Source: Viscum album (lineage: Eukaryota; Streptophyta; Magnoliopsida; Santalales; Viscaceae). Taken from it: a stretch of 64,000 bases of DNA. Both the position numbers and the translations under genes were made by a program. Of the stretch, positions 12,301 through 26,289 are shown in pieces. The DNA is taken from NCBI GenBank assembly GCA_963277665.1, contig OY728152.1, forward strand, positions 1,190,848,357 to 1,190,912,356. The letters are read 5' to 3'. The notes under the pieces are model-generated. The model saw nothing but the letters and a program-made list of their open reading frames with translations. It did not search any database and was not told the origin of the DNA. Each line of letters starts with the position of its first letter. Positions within the stretch are counted from its first letter, which is position 1.

Positions 12301-12998
12301 CCTTTAGTAGTAGTATAACTTGGGGATCGATTCCTCCTAGACGAGTGTTAACTTGAAGCCTCAGAGTGGAACCAGGGCTAGCACTATTTGAGATCTTTGA
12401 GACTCATAGTCTTTTATGATTATACCTTGATGTTTTTTGGTCTCATATTATGATTTAAATATATTATTATAAGATTAATACTATTTATGCTTTATGATTA
12501 GTGATTTTGGGGCATCCTACTCAGTATTATTATACTCACCCCTACATGGGCTCTACCTGCACATGTTTTATCTTATTGAGATAAAATATTTATAACAAAG
12601 ACCTTAGAGGAATAAGAGTAGGTGGATTTTAGTTGGGATATGTAAACTTAGTTTTATAATGATATTTCATTAGACATTAGTCCCCTCCCTTTATGTAGGC
12701 TAGAAATTATTTTTTTAACAGTTTTGGGTGGGCATGTATTTGGCCCATTTTTCATGATTTTTAGTAATTTATGAAGTACACTGATTGTGGTATTATAAAT
12801 TTGTAAATCCATTATTATCTATTATTTTACATTTCATAATTTTATGGGATTCTATATGTTTACTTTCATATAGGTATTTTATGAAAATGCCTCCCATGTG
12901 TGTGATATGCATTCCCGATGCTAGTCGCCAGCCCTTGGACTATTGGAGGCAGGCTTCGGGTAGTTATGGCTTGGACCCTAGTGGGTTGAGTGGTGATA
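9311..12998 (+). mobile_element. Decayed LTR related to element B (probable 3' LTR)
   Basis: Several blocks align in order with the LTR of element B. CAGATTAAAAATATGAGG near 9874 matches the segment near 36690. GAGTTAGTTATCTCAATCC near 11948 matches 39163. CATGACCAATATTTAC near 12074 matches 39280. The hairpin region matches 40490, and CGCCAGCCC...GGAGGCAGGCTTCGGGTAG near 12926 matches the LTR 3' end near 47920. Many CpG sites of B appear here as TpG or CpA, which makes the copy AT-rich. The end at 12998 (TA for CA) follows from the B end. The start at 9311 is approximate, based on a weak match to TGTAAGAACCCA. Confidence 0.65.
12521..12538 (+). promoter_or_regulatory. Conserved LTR hairpin, eroded copy
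   Basis: TCAGTAT, loop TATT, then ATACTCA keep a 5-bp core stem (AGTAT/ATACT). It is followed by CCCCTACATGGGCT and CCTGCAC, as in the LTRs of elements A and B. Confidence 0.6.
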
Positions 12999-13003
12999 AT
13001 AAT

Positions 13004-15615
13004 GGGTGAGACCAACTTCCCATTAAGTGTAAATGGGAGAGATCATTATTCATTTAAGAATATCTTGATCGTAAGGGTTTGAGAAACTGAAAATGAAATT
13101 TGAAAATTGTATCCATCAATTCATAGACCCTAATCCTGAGCCATGACATAAAGCATGGTAGTTTATAAGACATGAATAAAAAAATAATTGATGAACATCT
13201 GTCGGAGAAAATAATAATTGGAATATGATCATATCATAAATGAGTTTCATAATGTGTGTAAAAATCATAATCATAGAAATCTTACATCATGGTTTCCTAT
13301 AAATTCATTCATCACATGTTTGGATTAAGCTGATCACCCATGTACCTAGTTTGAACATGGGATAAACTCCATTTTACCCACTTTTGGGATTCTAATAACT
13401 TCATATATACCATTTAAACTCATAATACGTTTTTACTCATTTCATTTGAGGGATATATTCAGTAGAATAGTCAAATAATCATAATTCATTCATATTTTTT
13501 CCATAAGGTCATGAAATGATTTACCATTTCATCACAACTAACCAAATGTAAAATAAAATGAAATTCATCAATATTTTATACTTATAATAATAAAATATCT
13601 ATAAAAATGATATAAAATATAATTTAGGATCAAATACACAGTAAAGCATATGTAACATAAATAGATGTTATTATATACGATTAATTCATTTAAAAGGCCA
13701 TTGTAAAATATATTGTGGAAAATATCCATTTTATTTTAAAATTACTTACTAAAAATATAAAATAATACTGAATATTGACGAAAATATTTTCTTTAAATTA
13801 ACCAAGTAAAATTTAAACATTCTCTTTAAATAATTGAGTTCTCATGAAATAGGGAAATTACATTCTTGTCATAATCATTTTAACATATATTTCATTCACA
13901 CCTTTAAAAAAGTACCTCATTTCCAAAATTATAGGAAGATCCCTTATAAAAATTTTATAGAAAGTAACAAATGGGTTAAAAATTATTTTACAAATCATTG
14001 GATAATATTAAAACATTTCATGAAAGTATTATAAATATTTTTTTTTCTTGGGATAAAAATATTCTCTACCGAGCATAATAACATGATCAAGGATCATTAA
14101 AAAATCATATAAGTCACCAATATACTTATTGAGAGGAATAATAAATAAAAAAATTAATTCTCTTGAAATAACTAGATGATAATAAATTTCATGATATATT
14201 TTGGGATATAATATATAATTTTATCAATGGATGTTTAATTATAAATAATTTTGGTAAAATGATATTATTAACCAAAACTCATTCTGTTGAGGTAAATTTC
14301 AAATAAAAAACCCTTTGATGAAATTATTTAAATATTAAATTTAAATAAAATTAATTAGGAGGGATCTATGATATATCATTCCAATGGGGTACTATATTCA
14401 TCTCATGTAAATAAATATGTGTAAAACATGGAACGTTTACAAACAAAATAATATTGAGAAGAAGAACCATTACCTCAAGTATGTCTTGCTACATAAGATC
14501 TGTAAAATCATGCATAATTAATTTAAATTTATTAAACCTCTATACTGGATCCATATTAATAATTATAATAGTATACACGGTTTACTTATAAAATCCTATC
14601 ACTATTTCATTAATATTTTTTTAAATCATCATTCTTGGGTATTAAATATTTTTTTTCATGAATGTGTCATTTCTGCAGTACTGGTCCTTATACATTTATC
14701 ATGGTTCCATCATCATCAAAAATTTAATCATGATATAAATATCATATATATTCATTATAAAAAAATGTATTAATACCAATAAATGTTATATATATAAAAA
14801 TTAACTACACTATTAATAAATATGGTAGTCCTTATGAATGCATGAATGTTGTTTTCATTTTCTAACAAAAATAGTGAAATAATTATAAATAATATTTTTA
14901 ACTAAAGAATAATAATTATATTATAAATATCATACATATTTATTAAATATATAATAATATATATCTATGTTATGTGGTGATGGAAAATAATTTATATCTC
15001 TATATGGATATAGTAATCTATATGTATGCACAAATGAAACTTTCATTACCCATATGATAGAAAGTGTGGAAAAATGGTTGTTACAAAATAATAATAATAT
15101 ATAAATATATTGATGATACATGATTCATCATGTATGATGGATATAATAGTTTTAGATAATGTGAATGAAGAAATAAAATCAAACCAAACATGTTAAAATT
15201 TATACCTCACCCTTAAGGGACATCCTTTAAATATACATTAAAACATTAAGCATTGGTTTGAGGAGAATACCATGAGTTCAGGGATTAAGGTAAGGAAGAT
15301 ATGAAGGTATTAAAGAAGGTATTGGATGATCTATAATGGTAAACAATTTGGAATTAGTGAGGGGAGAATGTGATCTTTTATTAGCGAGGGAGATGACACC
15401 CAGGGAATTATTTAAAATATTTAAATATAAATAATATTTTTCTCAGGTATAATACATACAAATGGAAATGGAATTTATTTTATGATAATATATTGAAAAA
15501 ATAGATTCAACCAACAAGAATGGAAAAACTTATTTACCAACGCTACATTTATATTTTAGTTTAATCCATGGTAATGCTATTTTATCCTTTCTATATTAAT
15601 ACTTTTTTACTATTC
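13004..15615. other. AT-rich stretch without recognisable gene
   Basis: Very AT-rich sequence with short stop-bounded readings only. No domain, terminal repeat or tandem repeat was recognised. It may be the remains of internal element DNA or older flanking DNA. Confidence 0.6.
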
Positions 15616-15620
15616 ATTAT
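15616..15620. repeat. Target site duplication of element C, left
   Basis: ATTAT directly before the left LTR; the same five bases follow the right LTR at 25964-25968. Gypsy integrases make 5-bp duplications. The sequence is AT-only in AT-rich DNA, so it supports the call but is weak alone. Confidence 0.6.
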
Positions 15621-18600
15621 AGTCACATCCTGACTTGGAACACTCTTTCAAATAGTAACCCCAACAGATGAAGACAGGGCATCCAGAGTTCCTCCCCATA
15701 TGGAAGAGGATGTTAAATTACAATGAGGTCCAAGTTATTGTTTTTGGGGAGAATATACTCTTATACGAGATTATAAAAAATCATAAATAGCAAAACACTA
15801 TCCATTGAGTTAAATAATTTGAGTGAATAAACAATTATTTTAATCATGGATGTAATCAATCAAATAAAATTAGTAAGACAATGAATAACTATATGATAAA
15901 AAAAAATTGACCAGGCACTATTCCTATCATATATAACAGAATAAATAAAAGAAAAAAATTGTTCAATTCCCTTTTTCTAACTCAGAACCAAACCACATTT
16001 TTGGTCTCTAAGATAGTGATGAGATGATCTAGCATGATCATAAGAATCTGCATGAGAAGCTCCACTCAATCATGAAACTATGGTCCTCATCCCTATCTAT
16101 CTTAAATTCATTATCGATCATAATGTAGATATAATATATTTACGCACTCTAGGATTCATGTAAAAGGTTTGATAAATAAATTTTGATAGGACACCCCCAA
16201 TGGTGAACATATAATCTATTCCCATAAGTAGATGTTCATGAGGTATAATCAACCTAGCCAATTCATAACTTGAATAAAAATAATAAATTAAAACCAAAAC
16301 CAATCCTTGATACTATGAACCTAATAGATTAGATATCATATGAATAAGGAATTTATCAAGATTTCATATCCATTTATCCATGTATAATAATTTTTATCCT
16401 TGGGTTTGTGATCCCGATCTACAATACCATATTCTACCAATGCCCGAATGTCTCTAAGAAAACTATATCACCCCAACAGGATACAAGTCCTAATACTAGG
16501 ATAACCTGTACTCACCTCCAATACATAAGGATGTTAGGTATCAAATAGAAATCCTTTAGATATGGAATAGAGCTATATGTGATATCACCCATTCCATGTG
16601 TAATATATTCTGATAATAGATTCCTTGGGCTCTGTCCATCCACAATCATGAAACTTTTACTCGGCTAATCTCTAAAGAGGATGAACCATATGCAATATAT
16701 AAGGAATAATATTTTTATCTTTTCTAACAACTCAGAATCATTCAATAAATAGATCAATAGCCTCATCCATAGGTAATTCATGTTGTTGAAATAATGGTGT
16801 GTCCACCGATCCTATGGAGTAACCAAGGAATTACTCAAGGTGATAATCTTCAATTATCAAGGATATCAACATTCCCAAATTGGGGTAAGTTTACCTAACA
16901 GGAAATCTCTGGAATCCGGTAGATCCTAGTGATCTAGGAATCCAATGGAAAATACCACTAAGAAGGGTTCTAGTATGAACCTAAAAAAATCCTCTATGCG
17001 CCCTCTATAGTGAAGAATCCCGATGACAAATGAGACTTCCACAACAGGTAACTATATCATTCAATCAACAGGGATCATAAGAAATACTTATAAATTAGTT
17101 TTGGGTATCATAATGGGGAAAATGAATCTTTATGGATAAAAATCCCAATACTGCAATGAACCATTGGGAATCCCCATCATAGTAACACATCACATTAGGT
17201 TCACTGTCCAGTTATTAGGAAGAACGCAAGGAAATCATATATTCATCAATAGTAACTGAGTGAATGAATTAATAATAGAGTGAGGATGAAAAAATTACTA
17301 AACAGAGAACTACTACCATAGCCCCTCAGCCTGATAGGTTCTATATGAGTTCTAATTTGACAACCTATACCATCTCTACCCAAACCCATAACACACTAGG
17401 ATAGGGTTGGTAAAACACCGTGGTACCCACTGGGTCACTCATGTCAAAAAACTATAGAGGAATCTTGCATTATATCCTAAAGGTCGACACATAATAAAAG
17501 GAATCCCATAAGGGATATTGGAAAACTAATGAAAGAATATGCATCCGAAAAAGGATCATCTCTGTTAGATCAAAAGTGGAGACATCCCTCTTCAGATCCT
17601 TAGATAGTGTTACCAAACGAACAGATCTTATAGTGGATCATCGGTCACTCAATGGTCTTTGAAAACCCGTGGCCTCACCAGAATAAAGAGTCACACCTCT
17701 TAAAGGATATATACAAGAGGGGAAATATACTAAAACATATTTCTAGGGTGATGGATCATGGCCAATCTCAGTTCACAATCTCACTTTAGTTTATCCCAAA
17801 AATCCAAATTATTTGTCTTATCAGGTCACAACTTAGTCCCGCTAATCCATGGATACTATCAAGATACACTAGATGAAGAGCTTGAAGATCCCATTCTAAG
17901 TCCCTAACTATTATCCTGACCCTTATTTCGGTCTCAAAAAACTAAAAATTAAAGGATATATTTGGTTTTAGTAATGAGGGGAAGAACCTCTCCATCATAA
18001 TATGTTCACACAAAAATTCCCCATTGAACTATCAAAATTGACTACTCATGTGTCTGATTTTTACATCGGGGCATAAACACATGAAAACCCATAAAAATGG
18101 AAGCAAGGAGAATTAAACTGTGGGTATACATGATTACATAATGTGTACACTCAAATTCCCACCTATATGTGTTCTTTAGCATGGAATTCCATCTAAAATA
18201 AAATAAGACGTTGTTTACACCATGTACACATTGGGTACCCCATGCGGGTTACCTGCCCGTTCACCATACCTGGCATGACCATGGGTCTTTACCAGGTCAT
18301 GTACTTCTACTAGGTATGTAAACCACATAAGGTCTATATATGTACTCTATATTAGGAATTTACTCTTAATGTGTTGTTTGTTCATGTACTCAACTACATG
18401 TCTAAGTGTGACTATACGACGTGTACCCTGGTTACATAGAGTGTAGTTCTAAAAAAATGAATCTTCCCATGTACTCACCTACATAACCATGTATGGGTAC
18501 ATGGAATTTAATCTATGTACATGGTGTTTAATTAAAAAAATTCATCTTCGAGAAATAGAAATAGTTCAAGGATTGTGTCAATAGAGACATATTCTATGTG

Positions 18601-19400
18601 ATTGGGATTCCCCAAATGGGAAACCCATACAATTCACTTGAGCACTCCTATTATTCTATGTTTAAACATTTATCGATCCATAGGGGAAATTAATAGTCAT
18701 AATAGGGAATTAAAACAATAAAAAGGTAAATATATAAGGATTTAGGGAATAAACATAATAACATCCTACCTTTTGGTAGATTCTACTGAGGCTCTTCCTA
18801 TTTCCATGATTCACAACTATTGTACGATATTTCATATCTTCTTGAGATTTTTAGTGGCACATATCTTCTCCCTAATCTCTATCTTCCTCTACCTCTCCAT
18901 TTTCTATATAGGTTATATAAAAATAGAGCCCACAATGGGCATAAATGATAATAGATGGAGGATAATAAAGACAAGGGAAAAAAAATAAAAGGATGAAAAA
19001 ATAAAATTAGAAGAAAAAGGGTCTCGGCCCTAACCCTAGTTGCTGACATGATATTATTACTCAATAAAGAAAATACTTCCATTTAAGACTCAACCATATA
19101 GAAGTAATCTTAATTTGAGAATCCTTACAAATTATATAACCGAATGAACATTTGAGAAAAAATTAATATTTAATTAATTAATATTAATTAATAATTATTC
19201 CATAAAAATTCGAACAACTATTATTTCCACCAAACTCTTATCCTAGGCTGAACACTCTATTTTAGAACCGATAGAGAGATTACATTGTTTTATGAGGTCA
19301 TCTTCTAAGATAAGAACTCTACTTACACTTCATAATCATTTGGAAGGAAAAATTAAAATTTCTTATGAATTTATCAATTCAGAGAACATGGGTCTTTACA
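15621..19400 (-). mobile_element. Left (3') LTR of element C
   Basis: Starts AGTCACATCCTGAC, comparable with TGTCACGACCTGAC at family LTR ends, and closes GGGTCTTTACA exactly like LTR A. It is heavily mutated and AT-rich. Stretches around 18130-18540 are full of CATGTAC-type short repeats in the position where LTR A is GC-rich, which suggests loss of CpG by deamination. Confidence 0.68.
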
Positions 19401-21616
19401 AACTCCACACCATATAATTTATTAACCCTATGAAACATATGTGGTTAAACCGTATCCATGATCTCATCCCAATAATCTACACAACCATGTTGTCTTGAAT
19501 ATCCAACAATTAGTATCACAACACCCATAACATTTCTACGGAGTAAGAGGTTTAATCATGACTGATATAAAACTACCCAACATAGGTGTATTCTTATCAC
19601 CACCCAATATATGAATGGTAATATAAAAGGTCTAGATATCATCCATCATTAAATGTGGTGACTATCATATAAAAACTACTCATCCCTGAGTAACAACTTG
19701 CAACATCACCCATTTCACTTTCTCAAATCGTTTTCCATGGAAAATAAAGTTTTTAAAATATGATGAGGGTCACTATACTAAATTTGAAATAGTGGACTAC
19801 CCAATATATTAATTACCATATATCCCTCCTCAAGAACATCCTCAATAGGTTTCATCACTACACACATGTCTCTCCTAATGATCCATGATTCTTATGCCCT
19901 CAAAACATGACTAGGATTTAGCTACGTTAGTAGTTCCACCGTACTCGATCCCAACTCAATGTATCCTCTACCACAGAGGGATAGTCATAATTTCTTAACA
20001 ACCCCTAATAAAACATTCCCATATAATTTATTTAAAACCATCTGTCCTTGGATCACACATGGCCATTCCCTTATTTATGATTTAATTGTAACAATGTAAA
20101 ACTAACACGTACAATTACCATCTCACTATAAATTGTTGGTGAAAAGTCCCATACCTCCCGATTAATACCCAGATAATTCTCTAATGAGTCACACATTATA
20201 AAATACAAGAAGATAATGTTACAAGAAACATAAATCTTTTTCAGCTAGAATATCCCTAAAAATTGCTCTTCAAATCTGAGTACTCTATTTGTGAAATGTT
20301 TTATTACAGGACTACCCGTTATAATTTTTCATTACAATTAAAATGTTTTATCCTCACTCTAACCCTATTACAAACCATATAAACATTGGTCAACAGGTCT
20401 ATGAACCTGAAATTTTTTCCGATAAAACGTAGTCTCAATACTCAAGAAACCATGGTGATTATAATCCTAAACCTGAGCACCTCAAACACATCGGTCTCAA
20501 CATGAGCAAAAAATCAGGATCACGACATAAAAAGAAATTGTAAGATTGGTCCAAGACACATTGAAAGGTTACATCAATAAACTAAACACTGAATTAATAG
20601 TTCTTGAGTTAAAACTAAGGGTATTAGATCTCTTAGATATCCCTACTATTCAAGTATCACAATAGGGGAATTAGGTCTGACCAACTATCCCAATGGTCAA
20701 ACCTCTCACCAAGGTCACATATCATGTAGGATCATCGACGCAACTATCACATAATAAGGCATCTAATGATTCTGAAAGTACTCTCCATGATATTTAATGA
20801 AAACATTGAACAATGAGGATCAAAACCTAACAACATGGGTATAATTTTATATGTTTTCAATTCCATGATATAGGAAAAAACTCATTAATTTGTAATTGGG
20901 AACCCATTTAACCATAAACCATTAGTCACTAATAACTAATGGAGATAAATATAACAGAACAACCTTCCAAGAATCATCCAACTATACCCCAATCCTCTAC
21001 GATAATCCTAAAAAATAACTACACCATGGAGGTTCACAATTATAATATAGAAAATATAATGTGATAACACACAACAATCATCTTTATATGGTAATACCCC
21101 TTAGAAAAAATCATTAAATATAAATTTATAGGTAACTATTTTCATCACACTTGTGGATATAACTAGATGACCATGAGTGATGTTTGGTTAAGTAAAATAT
21201 CATAGAATTCTAGATGAGAATACCGTATGATGGATGTTATGAATATTTATTTAACCGCACTGGAAAAAGGATATATTGATATAGGGTCTTTTAAAAAGAA
21301 TCTAATATTGATGATAGAACTACATGTTTAAAAATTAAATCCATAATACCATCCCAATGATCCATTTCATACATCACTCATGTGTTTTGGTTCAGTAGAA
21401 TGTTGTTCCAAGATATGCAAGAATGTAATAGACATGTTTTTACTGAAACATTAAATTGAAAACCCTATTTAAAAACACACCACAAAGGGTCTAAGACTCG
21501 GGAATCATGTACCCTATTAGATAAAAAAGGTTAGTACAACTTTTATACATGAAGAATGATTCATCATCCTCATCATAAAAAGACTCATTAGAGATCTAGA
21601 TGACATTCCATCAGAA

Positions 21617-21652
<36 letters not shown>

Positions 21653-22135
21653 CGATATAATTGATTATAATTACGCCATGAACCTATATGAAAAAGATTC
21701 CATTTTCTTTTATTTTTACACTTAAAATATTTTACCTTATTTTTAGTAGTAATATCACACAATAGTAAGCCTATAACATGTGGAACCAACATAAAAAATA
21801 TGATGGATGATACATCTTTTAGATCTACCATACTTGAGTCAAATCAATTAATGGGGTCTTGAAAAAAAACCAAAATCTATAAATATATAATAAATCATAA
21901 AATCCCGATAAAATGTTCACATTTCAATGAAATAATAATCTGAAACTATAACATCACATATCCTGAATAGTAATAGCATATCTCTAGAAACCAGTAATTG
22001 TTACCCAAACAAGTGTTCTAGATAAACCAGTTTGATATCCATTATAGTTTATGACACATTCATGACACTAATGTCTTCCATATCACAAATAGTAATTCAA
22101 TAGGATATTAAACCTCAAGTAGAACATAATTTTCA
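19401..22135 (-). mobile_element. Internal region of element C, no domain recognised
   Basis: 2.7 kb between the two LTRs. No ORF above about 60 codons carries a recognisable gag or pol motif. Either the element lacked most of pol, as element B does, or decay has erased it. The primer site expected just left of 22136 is not recognisable. Confidence 0.5.
21619..21649. repeat. (AT)n microsatellite
   Basis: About 15 uninterrupted AT units inside element C. Expected to be length-variable between individuals. Confidence 0.95.
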
Positions 22136-25100
22136 TATACTGACCCATCCCACTCAATTATTAGTAACTATACTAGTTGGTGAGAAGGTCTCAAGAATGA
22201 CCCCTCCTATACTAGAGGCTTCTGACTAAAAGTAAAGGAATAGTGTTTGTGTATGGTGATACTATAACCAATTATTAGTGTAAAAATATTATAAAAAACT
22301 AGACATCATCCAAAGTAGTTAATAATTAGAGTGTGGAAGACATAAATATAAATAAGGATATAATTAATGATTTAAAAATAGTATATTCTTGAACTACTAA
22401 ATCATATATAAAACACCGATCACCAATATACATGATTACATATATCAAAGTAAATAAATAAAAGAGAAAAGAAATATAAGTCTCTACTACTAAATCTAAT
22501 CCAGGCCATACACTGTGTATCTAAGACACTTTTGTGTGTCTCAATCATGATCATAAGAATTCACATGAGAAGATTAGTTTGATCATAAAAAACTGGGACT
22601 TAGACCAATCCATATTACATCTATGCTCAACCTGATGATGTTTACAATGTCTACCCGAACACTGTGGTTCATGTACAGGGGTGAAAGATAAATATCAATT
22701 ATCCAACCCTTGTTTTGAACCTATAATATACAACCATAAGTGCATGGTCCTGAAATATGATCTGTATAAATAAGACACAATTGGAATAAAATACACAAAT
22801 TTGAACAAAAAAATCATTGTTTAAATGATCTCGATCAATTGGAAATCCTATAAATACAATATTTGGATGGATTTCATACCACTAAAGTTCGGTATAATCA
22901 CGTTGATCATTTGGATGGTGGTCCCAATCAATGATACATGTTACGTCCAGTACTAGAACATCTATGATAAAGTTATGTAACCACAAAGGGTTATATTTCC
23001 TTATACTCGGATGATTCGTACGCACCTAAAATATATAATAATGTCATTTATAAAGTATAAATCTTATAGATATCACAATTTACTAGATATCATTCCTCTA
23101 TGATGATGTAAAATATTTTCTGATGTTGGATTATTAGGTATCAGTCTATGAGAAATAATGATATTGATACTTGGATAATACCTAAGGGGGATGAATCTTA
23201 GGATATATATAAGGAATACCCTTCTTATCTAGTATAACAACTTGGAATAATTCTGTTATTACCTTAACAACCTCATCCCTAGAAAAGTCTGGGCAATGTA
23301 GTAATAATGCCTCCACCGATCCTAGGGTGTATCATAGGCCTCACTCAAAGAGTTAATCATAAATCCTTGGGGATATAAACAACCTGGTCTTGGGGGAACT
23401 AATCCTAACTAGAAATCCCTAGAATCCCCTATATCCTATAATGATTGGGTTTTATCATAATATACAACTAATAGGGTTTCTGAGATGCAAGTTTAACCTC
23501 CTATATGCACCATATACAAGGAGGAATCCCCATGGAAAATTGTATATACAATAATGGTAATAATATCATTTAATCAATAGGTCTCATAATCTTCACCCCA
23601 AGAAGTTATTTTAGGTATCCCAATGTATTAACAACCAATCTATATGGTTAAAAAGATAGATACTATGAACTGACACTGGGTACGTTCATTATAAAATCAC
23701 ATCACATTAGGCTCATAAGCTGAGTACCGGGATGCCTATATGGAAATCATAGCCGAATCAATAATAAACGAGTTGATAAAAAAATAAAATTTTGATGTTG
23801 GATGTATTTATAAACCCATCACCAATACCACTTCCTATTAGACTTACTAGTTTTTACTGGTTCTATGGTGACACCAGCTACTATATCCACTCCAATACAT
23901 AATGTACTAGGTCAGGGTTGGTCAAACACAGATGAACCCTCTAGGTCCCTCTAGTCAAAATTTTGGTTTGGAATCCTATAAAGAATCATAAATGTTCACA
24001 AATGAGTAATGTAACCCTTCTTGGGATCCTTGAGAAAGGTATAAAGTATAGGAATCCCATTGTGGATTCCTTAAGAAAGATCCTAAGAACATGAATCCCT
24101 CTTGGGACTATTATAAGGTATAAGAAAACAAACGAATCCTACAGAGGATCCTTAGTTACATATTAGTATCTAAAAACTCACAGCACTAAATTGTTAAGTA
24201 TTCAAAAATCTCAAGGGAGATGTATATATGGATAAATATATTAAAATATAATTTTATGTAGATGGATTACAATACGTCTCAATTCAAGGTTTCACTCTAG
24301 GTTGGTACAAACACATAATCATTCTGTTAAATCAAGTCATATCTAAATACTTCCTTTGCTAGGGATGTCCTTAGATAACCAAAGGAGGACCCTAGAAAAC
24401 CCATTAAATGTTCTGAACTATTACCCCTACCTTCAATTGCATCTCATTATTATTTAACATAAATGAGATTACCGAATTCAATTAATCAAGGAAAAACCTA
24501 ACCGTCATAATTTTTTCACCTTAAAACACATATTAGGATTCATCAAACCCCGTCATATCAAACATCATGTTATACATAGAAAAACACTAAAAATGGACTA
24601 ATAATCTGTCCAATTATAGATCTAGGGTTTAAAAACATTGAAATAACTCAAAAGGGAATAAAGGGAGAAGTACCCAGAGTGTATATTTGAGTCAAAAAAT
24701 GTGTAATCTCAAAGTCCAACCTAGGAATGTAATTCATATATACATGTCATGTATAACCCATTTACACGACATGTAAGCTACCTGGGGTACCTTCTAGTGT
24801 ACCATATATGGCCAATAAATGTGTCTTTACATGAATTATCCGTGTTTCTTTTCATGGATATATACTTATATATGATTTCAAACCCACATAGGTTCTGGTT
24901 TTTTACCCTACATGGCCATGTTCCCATACACAGGTGATATGGCCATGTGCTCGACTATATGGATGATTACAAATACTTGGAATGTACCCTAGGTATATGA
25001 TGTGTAGTTCAAAATACTGTATGTTCCCATATACTCAACTACATTGAAATTTACCAGTACATGGAAGTCACTCAATGTACATGGTGTGAATATTCAAAAA

Positions 25101-25963
25101 TTCATCTTCATTGAACATGATTAGTGCATAGTGTGTCTGTAGATTACTACACATAGTGTGTTTTGGAGTTCTTGAATGGAACCCCTTTAATCAGACAAAA
25201 AATCTCTGATTTCCCCCCGTTTAGTCATAGATAGACACCTTGGGGGTCCATATAAGTAATAATTGGGAATTAAAACTAGAAATACATAAATCAACAGGGT
25301 TTTATAGAATGATCTTAAATAATTTTAAACAATTGGGTGAAATCTACTAAAGGATATCCCATTTTAATAATTCATAGTGGCCACACAATGATCTGGATCC
25401 TCATCAGCTTTATGATAATACCTCTATTATTCCACACACACACACACATATCTCAATATACCTTTTACATCTAGGTTGTGGTGATAGAGATACCATAGGG
25501 GGAATATGTCTGAATCAATAGTAGAGAAGAAATAAAAATGGAAAATTAAAAGAATAAAAAAGTAAAAGAAAAGAAAAAGAAAAGGGAGGTCTGTCATGAA
25601 CCCAAAAATCAACATGATTTTATAGATAAAATAGGAAAAACCCCCCATTATAAAATCAAATAAAGAAAAATAGTCTCAATATAAAACTCTTTAATTTTTC
25701 ATAGCAGAATAAATATTTATAAATAAAGTAATATTTAACTAATTAATATTATATATTAATTATTCAATGAAAATATGAAAGGATTGGATTTGCACCATAC
25801 TATAGTAATATTATTAACTCCATATTATGTAACCATAAATGTGGTTGAAAGATTATCTGAGATCACCTTCTAAGGAAAACACTTTTTTACCCCTCATGAG
25901 CATCTAGAAACTAAAATTCAAGTTTATGCTAAATTTCAGTCTGAAAAATCATAGGTCTTTATA
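22136..25963 (-). mobile_element. Right (5') LTR of element C
   Basis: Starts around TATACTGACCCATCC, comparable with TGTCATGACCCGTCC of LTR A, and ends GGTCTTTATA. A degraded form of the LTR hairpin region (TACAGGGGTGAAAGATAAA, near 22674) is in the expected place. It aligns with 15621-19400 in order but with many substitutions and small gaps. The start is uncertain by tens of bases. Confidence 0.65.
25433..25449. repeat. (CA)n microsatellite
   Basis: Short CA dinucleotide run inside the right LTR of element C. Confidence 0.85.
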
Positions 25964-25968
25964 ATTAT
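25964..25968. repeat. Target site duplication of element C, right
   Basis: ATTAT directly after the right LTR, matching 15616-15620. Confidence 0.6.
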
Positions 25969-26284
25969 GAACAAAATTTAAAGTGGACTTACAACCAAAT
26001 TTTTACATGATGATTCAAAATATGGAATCTATTTTATTAATACCAATTTTAATAACTAGTATAATTTAATTTTAAAATTATCTTTCAAAATGTTATGTTT
26101 TTTTAGGAAAATTAATTTTTAAGCATAAAATTGAATTATAATTCATTTCATTTTTTAATAAAAACTATCAAATTGGAATTAAAATATTTAATTGAATATA
26201 TAATATTTAAACTTTCTTAAAAAAATAAATCATTAGTGATATATTTAATTTACAACGATAAAAACACATTGCGAACCTAAAATA
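25969..26284. other. AT-rich spacer between element C and the solo LTR
   Basis: AT-rich with no ORF or motif recognised. It is the DNA into which the solo LTR's parent element inserted. Confidence 0.6.
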
Positions 26285-26289
26285 GTTTT
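26285..26289. repeat. Target site duplication of solo LTR, left
   Basis: GTTTT immediately before the LTR's TG; repeated at 29384-29388. Confidence 0.85.

Larger units (their letters stand above)
15621..25963 (-). mobile_element. Decayed LTR retrotransposon C (10.3 kb)
   Basis: Two long direct repeats, 15621-19400 and about 22136-25963, align in order through many blocks: ATGATCATAAGAAT near 16033 and 22547, then GATTCTACTGAGG / AAATCTACTAAAGG, then a GGGTCTTTACA / AGGTCTTTATA end. They flank 2.7 kb. ATTAT is found immediately outside both ends (15616-15620 and 25964-25968), which fits a 5-bp target duplication. The ends have decayed from TG to AG and from CA to TA. Orientation is minus because the ends match family A LTRs read the same way. 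No gag or pol domain could be recognised inside. Confidence 0.72.

Noticed and set aside
13834..14034. 66-codon plus-strand open frame, and similar short ones in AT-rich stretches (for example 24749-24937, 33321-33641)
   Set aside because: Length is within chance expectation; Ile/Lys/Phe/Tyr-rich composition only reflects AT-rich DNA.
18130..18540. CATGTAC-rich stretch considered as a separate satellite
   Set aside because: It lies within the LTR of element C and has a counterpart at 24690-25090. It is better explained as the decayed LTR core.
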